From NCBI RefSeq assembly GCF_030297135.1, contig NZ_AP028065.1, positions 2,356,001-2,420,000 on the forward strand: a stretch of DNA of 64,000 nucleotides, read 5' to 3'. The translations under genes and the position numbers were made by a program. The notes under the pieces were generated by a model, which saw nothing but the letters and a program-made list of their open reading frames with translations, searched no databases and was not told the origin of the DNA. This DNA comes from Pseudoalteromonas apostichopi (GTDB lineage: Bacteria; Pseudomonadota; Gammaproteobacteria; Enterobacterales; Alteromonadaceae). Shown in pieces: positions 1 through 9,146 of this stretch (position 1 is the first letter of the stretch; each line of letters opens with the position of its first letter).

Positions 1-145
1 CACGGGTAATTACCTTGGCATTGGCTAGCTCGTTTTCTGGAATTAGTTGCGCGGTAATATCACCGTCATTTGCGCTTTGGTAATCTAAATCTTCATCAAG
101 GGCAAGTTTTACCAGTTGGCTAATTAAAGTGTGAGGGACTGACAT
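1..145 (-). CDS. nadC: Quinolinate phosphoribosyltransferase (NadC), N-terminal part only
   Basis: The first 48 codons of a minus-strand gene run off the left edge of the window. The peptide begins MSVPHTLISQLVKLALDEDL and contains the segment DITAQLIPE followed by ANAKVITR, which is the characteristic start of NadC. NadC makes nicotinate mononucleotide from quinolinate and PRPP in NAD synthesis. It is divergent from ampD, the same nadC/ampD arrangement as in E. coli. The catalytic part is outside the window, so integrity cannot be judged. Confidence 0.85.
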   Translation of the reverse strand, partial: MSVPHTLISQLVKLALDEDLDYQSANDGDITAQLIPENELANAKVITR

Positions 146-332
146 GTCAAAAGCTCATTGTTTATTAATAAATTGGCGAAATTTTACTATGTTTAACTAC
201 TTAATAGAAGACAAAGATTGCCCACATTTATGTAACCTTAGCCTCACTTTAAGCGAGTAAATTAAAGCAACTAGACCCTGAGTTTTTAACCCTTTACACT
301 ATTTAACTTTATTGTCATCGTTAGTTTTTAAT

Positions 333-875
333 ATGCATATAAATGAATTAGGGCAATTAAACAATGTGTTACAAAGGCCTTGTACACATTTTGATGAGCG
401 CCCTGAAAACGAAGTATCATTACTTGTTATTCATAATATCTCATTGCCAGCGGGGCAGTTTGCAACGCCCTATGTTGATGATTTATTTATGGGGGCAATT
501 GATTGTACGGCACATGAAACCTTTGTTGATTTAAAAGGGTTAAGAGTGTCTGCTCATTGCTTTATTCGTCGCACGGGTGAAATTATTCAGTACGTGCCTT
601 TTGAGAAGCGAGCTTGGCATGCGGGTATCTCAATGTTTGAAGGCAGAGAGCAGTGTAATGACTTTAGTGTGGGCATTGAGCTTGAAGGCACAGATACGCA
701 AGCGTATACCCAAGCACAATATAATGCATTACACTTAGTGACTAAGGCGTTAATGGATAAGTATCCTGCAATAAACCGTTCACGCATTGTTGGCCATTGT
801 GATATTGCTCCCGGCAGAAAAACTGATCCGGGTAGTAGTTTTGATTGGCAGTACTATTTTGATTTAGTGTTTTAG
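333..875 (+). CDS. ampD: 1,6-anhydro-N-acetylmuramyl-L-alanine amidase AmpD
   Basis: This cytoplasmic zinc amidase cleaves the peptide from anhydro-muropeptides in cell-wall recycling and so keeps the AmpR inducer low. The 180-residue product aligns along its length with E. coli AmpD. The zinc ligands are His34 (in LVIHNISLP), His155 (in GHCDIAPGRKTDPG) and Asp165, with Glu116 and Lys163 as catalytic residues. A TTG at 312 would add seven residues. I chose the ATG at 333 because it places the first zinc His at position 34, as in E. coli, although neither start has a good ribosome site. ampE follows after 22 bases, forming an ampDE operon. Confidence 0.93.
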   Translation: MHINELGQLNNVLQRPCTHFDERPENEVSLLVIHNISLPAGQFATPYVDDLFMGAIDCTAHETFVDLKGLRVSAHCFIRRTGEIIQYVPFEKRAWHAGISMFEGREQCNDFSVGIELEGTDTQAYTQAQYNALHLVTKALMDKYPAINRSRIVGHCDIAPGRKTDPGSSFDWQYYFDLVF

Positions 876-897
876 TTGAAAGGATATAGGTAAAAGC

Positions 898-1749
898 ATG
901 ATCTTAATTTCAATAATTATTGCTTTGGTGATTGAGCGTTTAGGAGCTCGAGCTGATTACTGGCAAATCGGTTTTTATGCCAATACCTATTTAAAGCATT
1001 CGCAAAAGCAACTGTCAGAAAAGGGGTTGTTTAATTCGCCAATTGGTTTTTTGATATGGTTAATGTTACCTGTACTTGCCGCGGGGTTAGTTTATCAACT
1101 CTCTGATTTTATTATCTGGCAGTTGGCTGTGAATGTTGCTGTGCTGCTGGTTTGTTTTGGCTGTGCTAAGCAACGTGCTTTGTATAAGTCTTACTTAAAT
1201 GCCTTAACACGAAACGATCAAGAAGCGGCTACCTTATATGCATTACAAATGGGCCAAAAGAAAACAGAAGATGAGCCGCTTGGTGAGACCTTTGGCCAAA
1301 CTTTAGCTTGGTTAAATTTTCGCTTTTATTGTGCCGTTATTTTTTGGTTTGTGGTTTTAGGTGTACCTGGTGCGGTTCTTTATGCGCTGGTTCGTACTTT
1401 TGCTGACAAAGTAAGAGATGATCACCATGTTCCCTACGCTAAGCGTTTTAAACTAATCCATAGTTTATTGTTCTGGCTTGACTGGTTACCAGCACGGGTT
1501 GCGAGCTTTGGTTATTTAGTGATTGGTAACTTTAATAAAGGTACTAGTTGTTGGCTGAAGTATGTGCTCGACTTTTCAGTGAGTAACCGAAAAGTTGTTA
1601 CGCAAACCGCTCTTGCCGCTGAGCAAATCGAGCAACAACATTTTGGCTGTACTTATGAAGCCACTTGCATGATGAAGCTTGTAAAAAGAAATGTCTTGTT
1701 CTTTTTAGTGATCATTGCAGCGTTAACCCTGTTTGGTGGCTTGGCGTAG
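898..1749 (+). CDS. ampE: AmpE inner-membrane protein
   Basis: A 283-residue protein with four likely membrane segments: the N-terminus, about 50-90, about 145-165, and the extreme C-terminus. It begins with MILISIIIALVIERL and keeps the AmpE/CobD-like layout. AmpE is classically described as a signalling or sensor membrane protein linked to AmpD and beta-lactamase induction; its biochemical activity is not settled. The start is preceded by AAAGGATAT about ten bases upstream. A short hairpin with T residues (1751-1771) lies just after the stop. No ampR or ampC gene is visible in the window, so a role in beta-lactamase control here is unproven. Confidence 0.85.
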   Translation: MILISIIIALVIERLGARADYWQIGFYANTYLKHSQKQLSEKGLFNSPIGFLIWLMLPVLAAGLVYQLSDFIIWQLAVNVAVLLVCFGCAKQRALYKSYLNALTRNDQEAATLYALQMGQKKTEDEPLGETFGQTLAWLNFRFYCAVIFWFVVLGVPGAVLYALVRTFADKVRDDHHVPYAKRFKLIHSLLFWLDWLPARVASFGYLVIGNFNKGTSCWLKYVLDFSVSNRKVVTQTALAAEQIEQQHFGCTYEATCMMKLVKRNVLFFLVIIAALTLFGGLA

Positions 1750-1750
1750 G

Positions 1751-1771
1751 CGCGATTTTATATCGCGTTTT
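1751..1771 (+). terminator. Weak intrinsic terminator after ampE
   Basis: A six-base-pair stem CGCGAT/ATCGCG with a five-base loop is followed by TTTTG two bases after the ampE stop. The stem is short, so termination may be partial. Confidence 0.45.
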
Positions 1772-1792
1772 GATTTATAGGTGTGTACGAGT

Positions 1793-1822
1793 TTTGTCGC
1801 GGGGTAAACCCGCTGCTACAAA
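1793..1822. repeat. REP-like imperfect palindrome
   Basis: The 30-base segment has outer ends TTTGT and ACAAA and a central GCGGG-GTAAA-CCCGC inverted repeat. It is more GC-rich than the surrounding intergenic DNA. It resembles the short palindromic repeats scattered between genes of many gammaproteobacteria. I see only one copy in this window, so its repeated nature is inferred. Confidence 0.4.
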
Positions 1823-1879
1823 GCTACTCAATTCAACTAACATCTAAAACCTGACCTCTAACAGCTCAGTTGTCTAATC

Positions 1880-1890
1880 TGGTCTGACCA
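1880..1890. promoter_or_regulatory. Candidate distal PdhR operator
   Basis: The sequence TGGTctgACCA matches the core of the PdhR operator (TTGGTnnnACCAA). It lies about 150 bases upstream of the second, stronger site. The flanks are weaker than at the proximal site. Confidence 0.5.
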
Positions 1891-1996
1891 TTTATTTTTT
1901 ATTGTTTTTTCCTTTAGAAAAAGCCACTTTAATCCATACTGTTTAATCTTTAGACGAATTGCGTTAGGGTGTAACCGGGCGCTGAGTGTAGTGAAA

Positions 1997-2025
1997 TTGA
2001 CAGAAATTCGGGTTTTTGATAACGT
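1997..2025 (+). promoter_or_regulatory. Probable sigma-70 promoter of pdhR
   Basis: A perfect -35 hexamer TTGACA at 1997-2002 is followed after 17 bases by a poor -10 (TAACGT, 2020-2025). The predicted start point falls just before the proximal PdhR operator, so the repressor would sit at the beginning of the transcript. Confidence 0.5.
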
Positions 2026-2035
2026 ATGCGATAAA

Positions 2036-2050
2036 TTTGGTATGACCAAT
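2036..2050. promoter_or_regulatory. PdhR operator in front of pdhR
   Basis: TTTGGTATGACCAAT contains the palindrome TTGGTatgACCAA, identical in its half-sites to the known E. coli PdhR box. It lies just downstream of the predicted pdhR promoter and about 80 bases before the pdhR start. This indicates autorepression and pyruvate-responsive control of the pdh locus. Confidence 0.8.
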
Positions 2051-2127
2051 TTACCTTTTTGGTCAAAGCACAAGGCTAAGTACCCGATATTTATGGGGTT
2101 AGCGCATAATAATGCGGACGTTAATAA

Positions 2128-2877
2128 ATGTCTTTAAAGATTAAAGCAGCAAAGTTATCTGATGTAATTTTACAACAACTTGAGAATATGATTCTTGAGG
2201 GGTCGTTAGCGCCAGGCGAAAAGCTGCCTCCTGAACGTGAATTAGCGAAACAATTTGAAGTATCGCGACCATCATTACGAGAGGCAATTCAAAAACTTGA
2301 AGCCAAGGGATTAGTAACGCGTCGCCAAGGCGGTGGAACGTTTGTAAAAAATCAGCTTGAAGAGGGGCTCACTGATCCGCTTTTTGATTTGATTAGTAAG
2401 CATCCAGAGTCACAATTTGATTTACTAGAATTTCGTCATGCCCTTGAAGGAATTGCTGCATACTATGCGGCTATGCGCGGTACGACAAATGACTTTAAAA
2501 AAGTAAAACAAAGCTTTGACAATATTGCGCTCGTTAATGACGACCTTGTGCAAAAAGCAAAAGCAATTAACGCATTTCATTTTAGTGTGGCAGAAGCATC
2601 TCATAACGTTGTGTTACTACATTTAGTACGTGGCATGCAGGCATTGCTTGAGCAAAATGTATTACAGAATTTAACTGTACTGTTAAAAAAACCACAGATC
2701 AGCCAACAGCTCGCAGAACATAGACGACTGTTGATGGATGCGGTTATTGAAGGAAACCCAGAGCAAGCTCGTCTTGCTAGTAATGCTCACTTAGCCTTTA
2801 TCGAAGAAGCCTTACTTGAGGCTGGCAAAGAGCATTCGCGGATTGAACGTAGTTTAAGACGCACCAAACAACATTAA
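2128..2877 (+). CDS. pdhR: Pyruvate dehydrogenase complex repressor PdhR (GntR/FadR family)
   Basis: A 249-residue GntR-type transcription factor. Residues 8-75 form the winged helix-turn-helix, with GEKLPPERELAKQFEVSR and the wing RRQGGGTFV. Residues about 95-235 form the helical FCD ligand domain. In the family, pyruvate binding releases DNA and derepresses pdh genes. It sits directly upstream of aceE, as in enterobacteria, and a perfect-core PdhR operator precedes it. The 85-base gap before aceE shows no clear terminator, so read-through into aceEF is likely. Confidence 0.92.
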   Translation: MSLKIKAAKLSDVILQQLENMILEGSLAPGEKLPPERELAKQFEVSRPSLREAIQKLEAKGLVTRRQGGGTFVKNQLEEGLTDPLFDLISKHPESQFDLLEFRHALEGIAAYYAAMRGTTNDFKKVKQSFDNIALVNDDLVQKAKAINAFHFSVAEASHNVVLLHLVRGMQALLEQNVLQNLTVLLKKPQISQQLAEHRRLLMDAVIEGNPEQARLASNAHLAFIEEALLEAGKEHSRIERSLRRTKQH

Positions 2878-2962
2878 GCAAGTGATTAGCTAAGTTTAGT
2901 TAACAACTTAATTTTAAGATTTATTAAAATAATTAGTATTTTAAACATAAGGAAACCTCCAT

Positions 2963-5629
2963 ATGTCTGAAGTCAATAAAATTGACGTAGACGCGCTAGA
3001 AACACAAGAGTGGTTACAAGCCCTTGAGTCTGTTGTGCGTGAAGAAGGTGTTGAACGTGCTCAATTCTTACTAGAGCAAGTGTTAGAGCAAGCCCGTTTA
3101 GACGGTGTTGATATGCCTACTGGCACAACCACTAACTACGTTAATACCATTCCGGTAGATCAAGAACCTGCTTACCCAGGTGACGTAAACATTGAACGTC
3201 GTATTCGTTCAATTATCCGTTGGAATGCGATCATGATCGTATTACGTGCGTCGAAAAAAGATCTAGACTTAGGCGGCCATATGGCTTCTTACCAGTCTTC
3301 AGCTGCATTCTATGAAGTATGTTTTAACCACTTCTTTAAAGCACCAAACGATGTAGATGGCGGTGACTTAGTTTATTACCAAGGCCACATCTCTCCTGGT
3401 ATTTATGCTCGTGCATTCGTTGAAGGTCGTTTAACAGCTGAGCAGCTTGATAACTTCCGTCAAGAAGTTGATGGTAACGGTCTTCCTTCATACCCACACC
3501 CTAAATTAATGCCTGAGTTTTGGCAGTTCCCTACAGTATCGATGGGTCTTGGTCCAATTGCATCAATCTACCAAGCTCGTTTCTTAAAATATTTAGATGG
3601 TCGTGGCTTAAAAGATACTAAAAACCAACGTGTATACGCTTTCTTAGGCGATGGTGAGATGGATGAGCCAGAATCACGCGGTGCAATCTCATTCGCAGCT
3701 CGTGAGAAATTAGATAATCTATGTTACCTAATCAACTGTAACTTACAGCGTTTAGATGGCCCAGTAATGGGTAACGGTAAGATCATTCAAGAGCTTGAAG
3801 GCCTATTCAAAGGTGCTGGCTGGAACGTAATTAAAGTTGTATGGGGTAGCGGTTGGGATATCTTACTAGCTAAAGATACAACAGGTAAATTGCTTCAGTT
3901 AATGAACGAAACCATTGACGGTGATTACCAAACATATAAAGCAAAAGATGGTGCGTACGTACGTGAGCACTTCTTTGGTCGTTACCCTGAAACAGCAGCG
4001 CTTGTTGCTGATATGACTGATGAAGAGATCTTCGCGCTTAAGCGTGGCGGCCATGAGCCATCAAAACTTTACGCTGCATTCAAAAAAGCGGAAGAAACCA
4101 AAGATCGTCCAACAGTAATCCTAGCGAAAACTGTAAAAGGTTACGGCATGGGTGACGCTGCTGAAGGTAAAAACATCGCACACCAAGTTAAGAAAATGGA
4201 TATGACCCATGTTGAACACTTACGTTCACGTTTAGGTCTACAAGACTTAGTTTCAGACGAAGAAATTAAAGACTTACCATACTTAACTCTTGAAGAAGGC
4301 TCTGAAGAGTATAAGTACCTTCATGCACGCCGTGAAGCGCTACAAGGTTACACGCCTAAGCGTATTCCAAAGTTTTCTGAAAGCCTAACATTGCCAGAAG
4401 TTGACGCGTTCAAGCCGCTACTTGAAGAGCAAAAACGTGACATCTCTACAACAATGGGCTTTGTACGTGCACTTAACGTGTTACTAAAAGATAAAGGCAT
4501 TGGTAAAAACATCGTTCCTATTATCGCCGATGAAGCACGTACCTTTGGTATGGAAGGTTTATTCCGTCAAATTGGTATTTATAACCCGCATGGCCAAAAC
4601 TACACACCTCAAGACCGTGATATCGTTTCTTACTATAAAGAAGCTACATCAGGTCAAGTACTACAAGAAGGTATCAACGAGTTAGGTGCAATGTCATCAT
4701 GGGTTGCTGCTGCAACATCATACAGCACTAACGATTTACCAATGATCCCATTCTACATCTACTACTCAATGTTTGGTTTCCAACGTGTAGGTGATATGGC
4801 GTGGATGGCTGGTGACCAACAAGCTCGTGGTTTCTTACTAGGTGCTACTGCAGGTCGTACAACGCTAAACGGTGAAGGTTTACAGCACGAAGATGGTCAC
4901 AGCCACATTCTTGCTAACACGGTTCCTAACTGTATTTCTTATGACCCGACATTCGCATACGAAGTAGCGGTAATCATGCAAGACGGTATCCGTCGCATGT
5001 ACGGTGAAGACCAAGAAAACGTGTTCTATTACCTAACGCTAATGAACGAAAACTACCATCAACCAGCTATGCCTGAAGGCGCTGAAGAAGGTATTCGTAA
5101 AGGTATCTACAAACTTGAAACTGTGGCTGGCGAGAAAGCAAAAGTACAGTTACTAGGTTCAGGTACTATCATGATGGAAGTGCGTAAAGCAGCACAAATC
5201 CTGAGCGAAGAGTATGGCATTGGTTCTGATGTATTCTCTGTAACTTCATTCAATGAGTTAACACGTGACGGTCAAGATGCTGAGCGTTTCAACATGCTTA
5301 ACCCTGAAGCAGAACAGAAGACTGCTTACATCACCAACGCATTAACAGATGCCGTGACTGTAGCTGCAACAGACTATATGAAGAACTATGCTGAGCAAGT
5401 TCGTTCATTTGTACCAAGCAGCAACTATAAAGTGTTGGGTACTGATGGTTACGGTCGTTCTGATAGCCGTGAAAACTTGCGTCGTCACTTCGAAGTGAAT
5501 GCTGGTTATGTTGTGGTTGCAACACTATCTGAGCTTGCTAAACGTGGTGAAGTTGAGAAGTCAGTGGTTGTTGAAGCAATCAAGAAATTTGACATCGACA
5601 CAAACAAAGTTAACCCGCTATACGCATAA
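2963..5629 (+). CDS. aceE: Pyruvate dehydrogenase E1 component, homodimeric type
   Basis: An 888-residue thiamine-diphosphate enzyme that decarboxylates pyruvate and acetylates the lipoyl domains of E2. The length matches E. coli AceE (887). The thiamine motif is visible as GDGEMDEPESRGA (about residues 230-242), continuing to a downstream NCNLQRLDGPV. A strong ribosome site (AAGGAAACCTCC) precedes the ATG. Codon choice is strongly biased to GGT, CGT and AAC, typical of a highly expressed gene. aceF follows after nine bases. Confidence 0.97.
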   Translation: MSEVNKIDVDALETQEWLQALESVVREEGVERAQFLLEQVLEQARLDGVDMPTGTTTNYVNTIPVDQEPAYPGDVNIERRIRSIIRWNAIMIVLRASKKDLDLGGHMASYQSSAAFYEVCFNHFFKAPNDVDGGDLVYYQGHISPGIYARAFVEGRLTAEQLDNFRQEVDGNGLPSYPHPKLMPEFWQFPTVSMGLGPIASIYQARFLKYLDGRGLKDTKNQRVYAFLGDGEMDEPESRGAISFAAREKLDNLCYLINCNLQRLDGPVMGNGKIIQELEGLFKGAGWNVIKVVWGSGWDILLAKDTTGKLLQLMNETIDGDYQTYKAKDGAYVREHFFGRYPETAALVADMTDEEIFALKRGGHEPSKLYAAFKKAEETKDRPTVILAKTVKGYGMGDAAEGKNIAHQVKKMDMTHVEHLRSRLGLQDLVSDEEIKDLPYLTLEEGSEEYKYLHARREALQGYTPKRIPKFSESLTLPEVDAFKPLLEEQKRDISTTMGFVRALNVLLKDKGIGKNIVPIIADEARTFGMEGLFRQIGIYNPHGQNYTPQDRDIVSYYKEATSGQVLQEGINELGAMSSWVAAATSYSTNDLPMIPFYIYYSMFGFQRVGDMAWMAGDQQARGFLLGATAGRTTLNGEGLQHEDGHSHILANTVPNCISYDPTFAYEVAVIMQDGIRRMYGEDQENVFYYLTLMNENYHQPAMPEGAEEGIRKGIYKLETVAGEKAKVQLLGSGTIMMEVRKAAQILSEEYGIGSDVFSVTSFNELTRDGQDAERFNMLNPEAEQKTAYITNALTDAVTVAATDYMKNYAEQVRSFVPSSNYKVLGTDGYGRSDSRENLRRHFEVNAGYVVVATLSELAKRGEVEKSVVVEAIKKFDIDTNKVNPLYA

Positions 5630-5638
5630 GAGGTTCCA

Positions 5639-7513
5639 ATGAGTATTGAAATTAATGTACCAGATATCGGTGGCGATGAAGTTGAAGTAACCGAAATCCT
5701 TGTTAGCGTTGGCGATAAGGTTGAGGTTGACCAATCGTTACTAACGGTTGAAGGCGACAAAGCATCAATGGAAGTACCTGCTGCACAAGCAGGTACGGTT
5801 AAAGAAATTAAAGTAGCTGAAGGTGATACAGTAACCACAGGTTCACTTATCATGATCTTCGAAGGTGAAGAGCAAGCTTCTGCACCTTCTGAAACAAAAG
5901 AAGCTGCTAAAGCAGAACCTGCTCAGCAATCTTCAGGTTCAGCTACACAAGAAGTCACTGTACCAGATATCGGCGATGATGAAGTTGAAGTAACTGAAAT
6001 CATGGTTGCGGTAGGTGACACGGTTGAAGAAGAGCAATCTTTATTAAGCGTTGAAGGCGATAAAGCGTCAATGGAAGTACCAGCGCCAATCGCAGGGACT
6101 GTAAAAGAGATCAAAATCGCGACTGGCGATAAAGTAAAAACGGGCTCTTTAATCTTTGTGTTTGAAACTGCATCAAGTGGCTCAGAAGCACCAGCTGCAG
6201 AATCAGCTCCAGCTGAAGCGGCTCCAGCTGAATCAAGCACTAAAGAAGTAAATGTGCCTGATATTGGTGGTGATGAAGTAGAAGTAACCGAAGTGATGGT
6301 TGCTGTTGGCGATAAGGTTGAAGAAGATCAATCAATCTTAAACGTTGAAGGCGATAAAGCATCAATGGAAGTACCAGCACCATTTGCCGGTACTGTTAAA
6401 GAAATCAAAGTAGCAGCTGGGGATAAAGTATCAACTGGCTCACTTATCTTTGTATTTGAAGTAGCGGGTAGTGCACCAGCTGCAGCGGCATCAGCTCCTG
6501 CACCTGCAGCAAAAGCGCCTGCGGCTGAAAAGCCTGCATCAGCACCTGCAAGCAACGAAGGTTTTGCAGATAACAAAGCCTATGCACATGCATCGCCAGT
6601 TGTACGTCGTTTAGCGCGTGAGTTTGGTATTAACTTAGCAAACGTAAAAGGCACGGGTCGTAAGAATCGTGTTGTGAAAGAAGACGTACAAAACTACGTG
6701 AAAGACCTTGTGAAGAAAGTTGAGTCAGGTCAGCTTTCTGCAGGTAAAGGTAATGCCGGTGGCGGTGAGTTAGGTCTTATTCCTTGGCCGAAAGTAGACT
6801 TTGCTAAGTTTGGTGAGATCGAAGAGAAGAAACTTTCTCGTATTCAGAAGCTATCTGGTGCTAACTTACACCGTAACTGGGTACAAATCCCACATGTTAC
6901 ACAGTTTGATGAAGCGGATATCACAAGCCTAGAAGCATTCCGTAAAGAGCAAAATGCCCTTGCAGAGAAGAAAAAGCTAGGTGTTAAAATCACGCCGCTT
7001 GTGTTCGTAATGAAAGCTGCTGCGAAAGCACTTGCTGAATTCCCAACGTTTAACTCTTCTCTATCTGAAGACGGCGAAAGCTTAATCTTGAAGAAGTACA
7101 TCAACATTGGTGTTGCAGTTGATACGCCAAATGGCTTAGTTGTTCCTGTTTTCAAAGATGTTGATAAGAAAGGCATCATTGAGCTTTCTCGCGAATTGAT
7201 GGATATTTCTAAGAAAGCACGTGAAGGCAAATTAACTTCATCTGATATGCAAGGCGGTTGTTTCACAATCTCAAGCCTCGGTGGTATCGGTGGTACAGCG
7301 TTCACACCAATTGTGAATGCGCCAGAAGTTGCTATCTTAGGTGTATCTAAATCAGAAATGAAGCCTAAGTGGAATGGCAAAGAGTTTGAGCCTAAATTAA
7401 TGGTTCCATTATCAATGTCATACGACCATAGGGTTATTGACGGTGCACTAGCGGCACGCTTTACTGTGACACTAGCAAGCTATATGAGCGATATCCGTCA
7501 ATTGGTGATGTAA
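5639..7513 (+). CDS. aceF: Dihydrolipoamide acetyltransferase (PDH E2) with three lipoyl domains
   Basis: A 624-residue core protein of the PDH complex. Three near-identical lipoyl domains carry the lipoyl-lysine in GDKASMEVPA at Lys41, Lys142 and Lys240, joined by Ala/Pro/Glu-rich flexible linkers. A peripheral-subunit-binding domain lies at about 316-355 (SPVVRRLAREFG). The catalytic domain ends with His597 and Asp601 in SYDHRVIDG. The ribosome site is AGAGGT, eight bases after the aceE stop. The triplicated domain makes an internal DNA repeat (about 5645-5850, 5950-6165 and 6245-6460). A terminator follows. Confidence 0.97.
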   Translation: MSIEINVPDIGGDEVEVTEILVSVGDKVEVDQSLLTVEGDKASMEVPAAQAGTVKEIKVAEGDTVTTGSLIMIFEGEEQASAPSETKEAAKAEPAQQSSGSATQEVTVPDIGDDEVEVTEIMVAVGDTVEEEQSLLSVEGDKASMEVPAPIAGTVKEIKIATGDKVKTGSLIFVFETASSGSEAPAAESAPAEAAPAESSTKEVNVPDIGGDEVEVTEVMVAVGDKVEEDQSILNVEGDKASMEVPAPFAGTVKEIKVAAGDKVSTGSLIFVFEVAGSAPAAAASAPAPAAKAPAAEKPASAPASNEGFADNKAYAHASPVVRRLAREFGINLANVKGTGRKNRVVKEDVQNYVKDLVKKVESGQLSAGKGNAGGGELGLIPWPKVDFAKFGEIEEKKLSRIQKLSGANLHRNWVQIPHVTQFDEADITSLEAFRKEQNALAEKKKLGVKITPLVFVMKAAAKALAEFPTFNSSLSEDGESLILKKYINIGVAVDTPNGLVVPVFKDVDKKGIIELSRELMDISKKAREGKLTSSDMQGGCFTISSLGGIGGTAFTPIVNAPEVAILGVSKSEMKPKWNGKEFEPKLMVPLSMSYDHRVIDGALAARFTVTLASYMSDIRQLVM

Positions 7514-7536
7514 TCGTTTCATAATTTATAAGAATC

Positions 7537-7570
7537 AAATCCCAGCAAGTTGTTTTTTGCTGGGATTTTT
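7537..7570 (+). terminator. Intrinsic terminator after aceF
   Basis: The inverted repeat CCCAGCAA/TTGCTGGG (7541-7548 and 7557-7564) is extended by A-T pairs, has an eight-base loop, and is followed by ATTTTT. It separates aceEF from lpd, which then needs read-through or its own promoter. Confidence 0.85.
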
Positions 7571-7592
7571 ACCATTGGCAATGATACAATCT

Positions 7593-7620
7593 TTGCCATA
7601 GAACAATCTTGGTATAGATA
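7593..7620 (+). promoter_or_regulatory. Candidate promoter of lpd
   Basis: TTGCCA (7593-7598) and TAGATA (7615-7620) are separated by 16 bases, just downstream of the aceF terminator. A separate lpd promoter would let E3 be supplied to other 2-oxoacid dehydrogenases, as in E. coli. The roughly 75-base leader also holds a TTCTGC/GCAGAA inverted repeat. Confidence 0.4.
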
Positions 7621-7701
7621 TCTGCTCTCCCTTTCTGCCTTGCAGAAACATGGCAGTTAAACTTAAGGGCAGTGTCCCGTTCAAACATTTAAGGTAATAG
7701 C

Positions 7702-9126
7702 ATGAGCAACGAATTAAAAACTCAAGTTGTTGTACTAGGCGGTGGTCCTGGTGGTTATTCTGCGGCTTTCCGTGCTGCTGACTTGGGCTTAGAAGTTACA
7801 TTAGTAGAATCTCGCAACACGTTAGGCGGTGTATGTCTAAATGTGGGTTGTATTCCTTCAAAAGCACTTTTACACGTAGCTAAAGTGATTGATGACGCAG
7901 CTGAAATGTCATCTCACGGCGTTACTTTTGGTAAGCCTGAAATCGACCTAGACAAAATCCGTGATTGGAAAGAGTCTGTAATCGGCCAATTAACTGGCGG
8001 CCTAGACGGCATGGCTAAAATGCGTAAAGTGAAAGTAGTTAGCGGCTACGGTAAATTCACTGGTAGCAACACCCTTGCTGTTGAAGGTGAAGACGGTACA
8101 ACAACGATCACTTTTGATAATGCTATTATTGCTGCAGGCTCTCAACCTGTTAACTTACCTTTCATCCCTGAAGATGACCGTGTAATTGATTCAACGGGTG
8201 CTTTAGAGCTTAAAGACGTTCCTGAGAAACTACTTGTTTTAGGTGGTGGTATCATCGGTCTTGAGATGGGTACTGTATACCGTGCGCTAGGTTCTGAAAT
8301 CGACGTAGTTGAGTTTGCTGATCAATTAGTACCAGCAGCTGATAAAGACGTTATTAAGATTTACCAAAAATACGTTAAGAACAAGTTCAACGTAATGCTT
8401 TCTACTAAAGTTGTTGGCGTTGAAGCGAAAGAAGACGGTCTATACGTTTCATTCGAAGGTAAAAACGCACCGGCTGACGCAGTACGTTACGACAAAGTAC
8501 TTGTTGCTGTGGGTCGTACACCTAACGGTAAATTACTTGACGCTGACAAAGCGGGCGTTAACGTTGATGAGCGTGGTTTCATCAATGTTGATAAACAGCT
8601 TAAAACAAACGTTGATCACATCTTCGCTATCGGTGATATCGTTGGTCAACCAATGCTTGCGCACAAAGCGGTTCACGAAGCTCACGTTGCTGCAGAAGTT
8701 ATTTCTGGCCAGAAACATTTCTTCGATCCTAAGTGCATTCCTTCAATCGCATACACAGATCCTGAAATTGCATGGGTTGGTGTAACAGAGAAAGAAGCTA
8801 AAGAGCAAGGTTTAAGCATCGAAACTGCAGTATTCCCTTGGGCAGCTTCTGGTCGTGCGATTGCTTCTGCACGTACTGAAGGTCAAACTAAGCTAATCTT
8901 CGATAAAGACTCAGGTCGTGTTATCGGTGGTGCTATGGTTGGTATCAACGCAGGTGAAATGTTAGGCGAAATCGGCCTAGCAGTTGAAATGGGCGCAGAC
9001 GGTGAAGACCTAGCGTTAACTATTCACGCTCACCCAACGTTAAACGAATCAATCGGTCTAGCTGCTGAAATCTTCGAAGGTTCAATCACTGACCTTCCAA
9101 ATAAAAAAGCAGTTAAAAAGAAGTAA
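7702..9126 (+). CDS. lpdA: Dihydrolipoyl dehydrogenase (E3)
   Basis: A 474-residue FAD enzyme that reoxidises dihydrolipoamide with NAD+ in the pyruvate and 2-oxoglutarate dehydrogenase and glycine cleavage complexes. The FAD-binding fingerprint is VVLGGGPGGYSAAFRAADLG. The redox-active disulfide is Cys45/Cys50 in GGVCLNVGCIPSKA. The NAD-binding motif is VLGGGIIGLEMG, and the C-terminal active-site His is in HAHPTLNES. The length equals E. coli Lpd (474). AAGGTAATAGC precedes the ATG. Codon use is that of a highly expressed gene. Confidence 0.97.
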   Translation: MSNELKTQVVVLGGGPGGYSAAFRAADLGLEVTLVESRNTLGGVCLNVGCIPSKALLHVAKVIDDAAEMSSHGVTFGKPEIDLDKIRDWKESVIGQLTGGLDGMAKMRKVKVVSGYGKFTGSNTLAVEGEDGTTTITFDNAIIAAGSQPVNLPFIPEDDRVIDSTGALELKDVPEKLLVLGGGIIGLEMGTVYRALGSEIDVVEFADQLVPAADKDVIKIYQKYVKNKFNVMLSTKVVGVEAKEDGLYVSFEGKNAPADAVRYDKVLVAVGRTPNGKLLDADKAGVNVDERGFINVDKQLKTNVDHIFAIGDIVGQPMLAHKAVHEAHVAAEVISGQKHFFDPKCIPSIAYTDPEIAWVGVTEKEAKEQGLSIETAVFPWAASGRAIASARTEGQTKLIFDKDSGRVIGGAMVGINAGEMLGEIGLAVEMGADGEDLALTIHAHPTLNESIGLAAEIFEGSITDLPNKKAVKKK

Positions 9127-9146
9127 GTTCTTTTGACGAATAGCTT

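Noticed and set aside
1858..2073. Minus-strand 71-codon frame upstream of pdhR
   Set aside because: It covers both PdhR operators and the pdhR promoter, and the peptide has no recognisable features. Treated as a chance frame.
7630..7648. TTCTGC/GCAGAA inverted repeat before lpd as a riboswitch
   Set aside because: The stem is short and nothing matches a known riboswitch. It may be a minor leader hairpin only.
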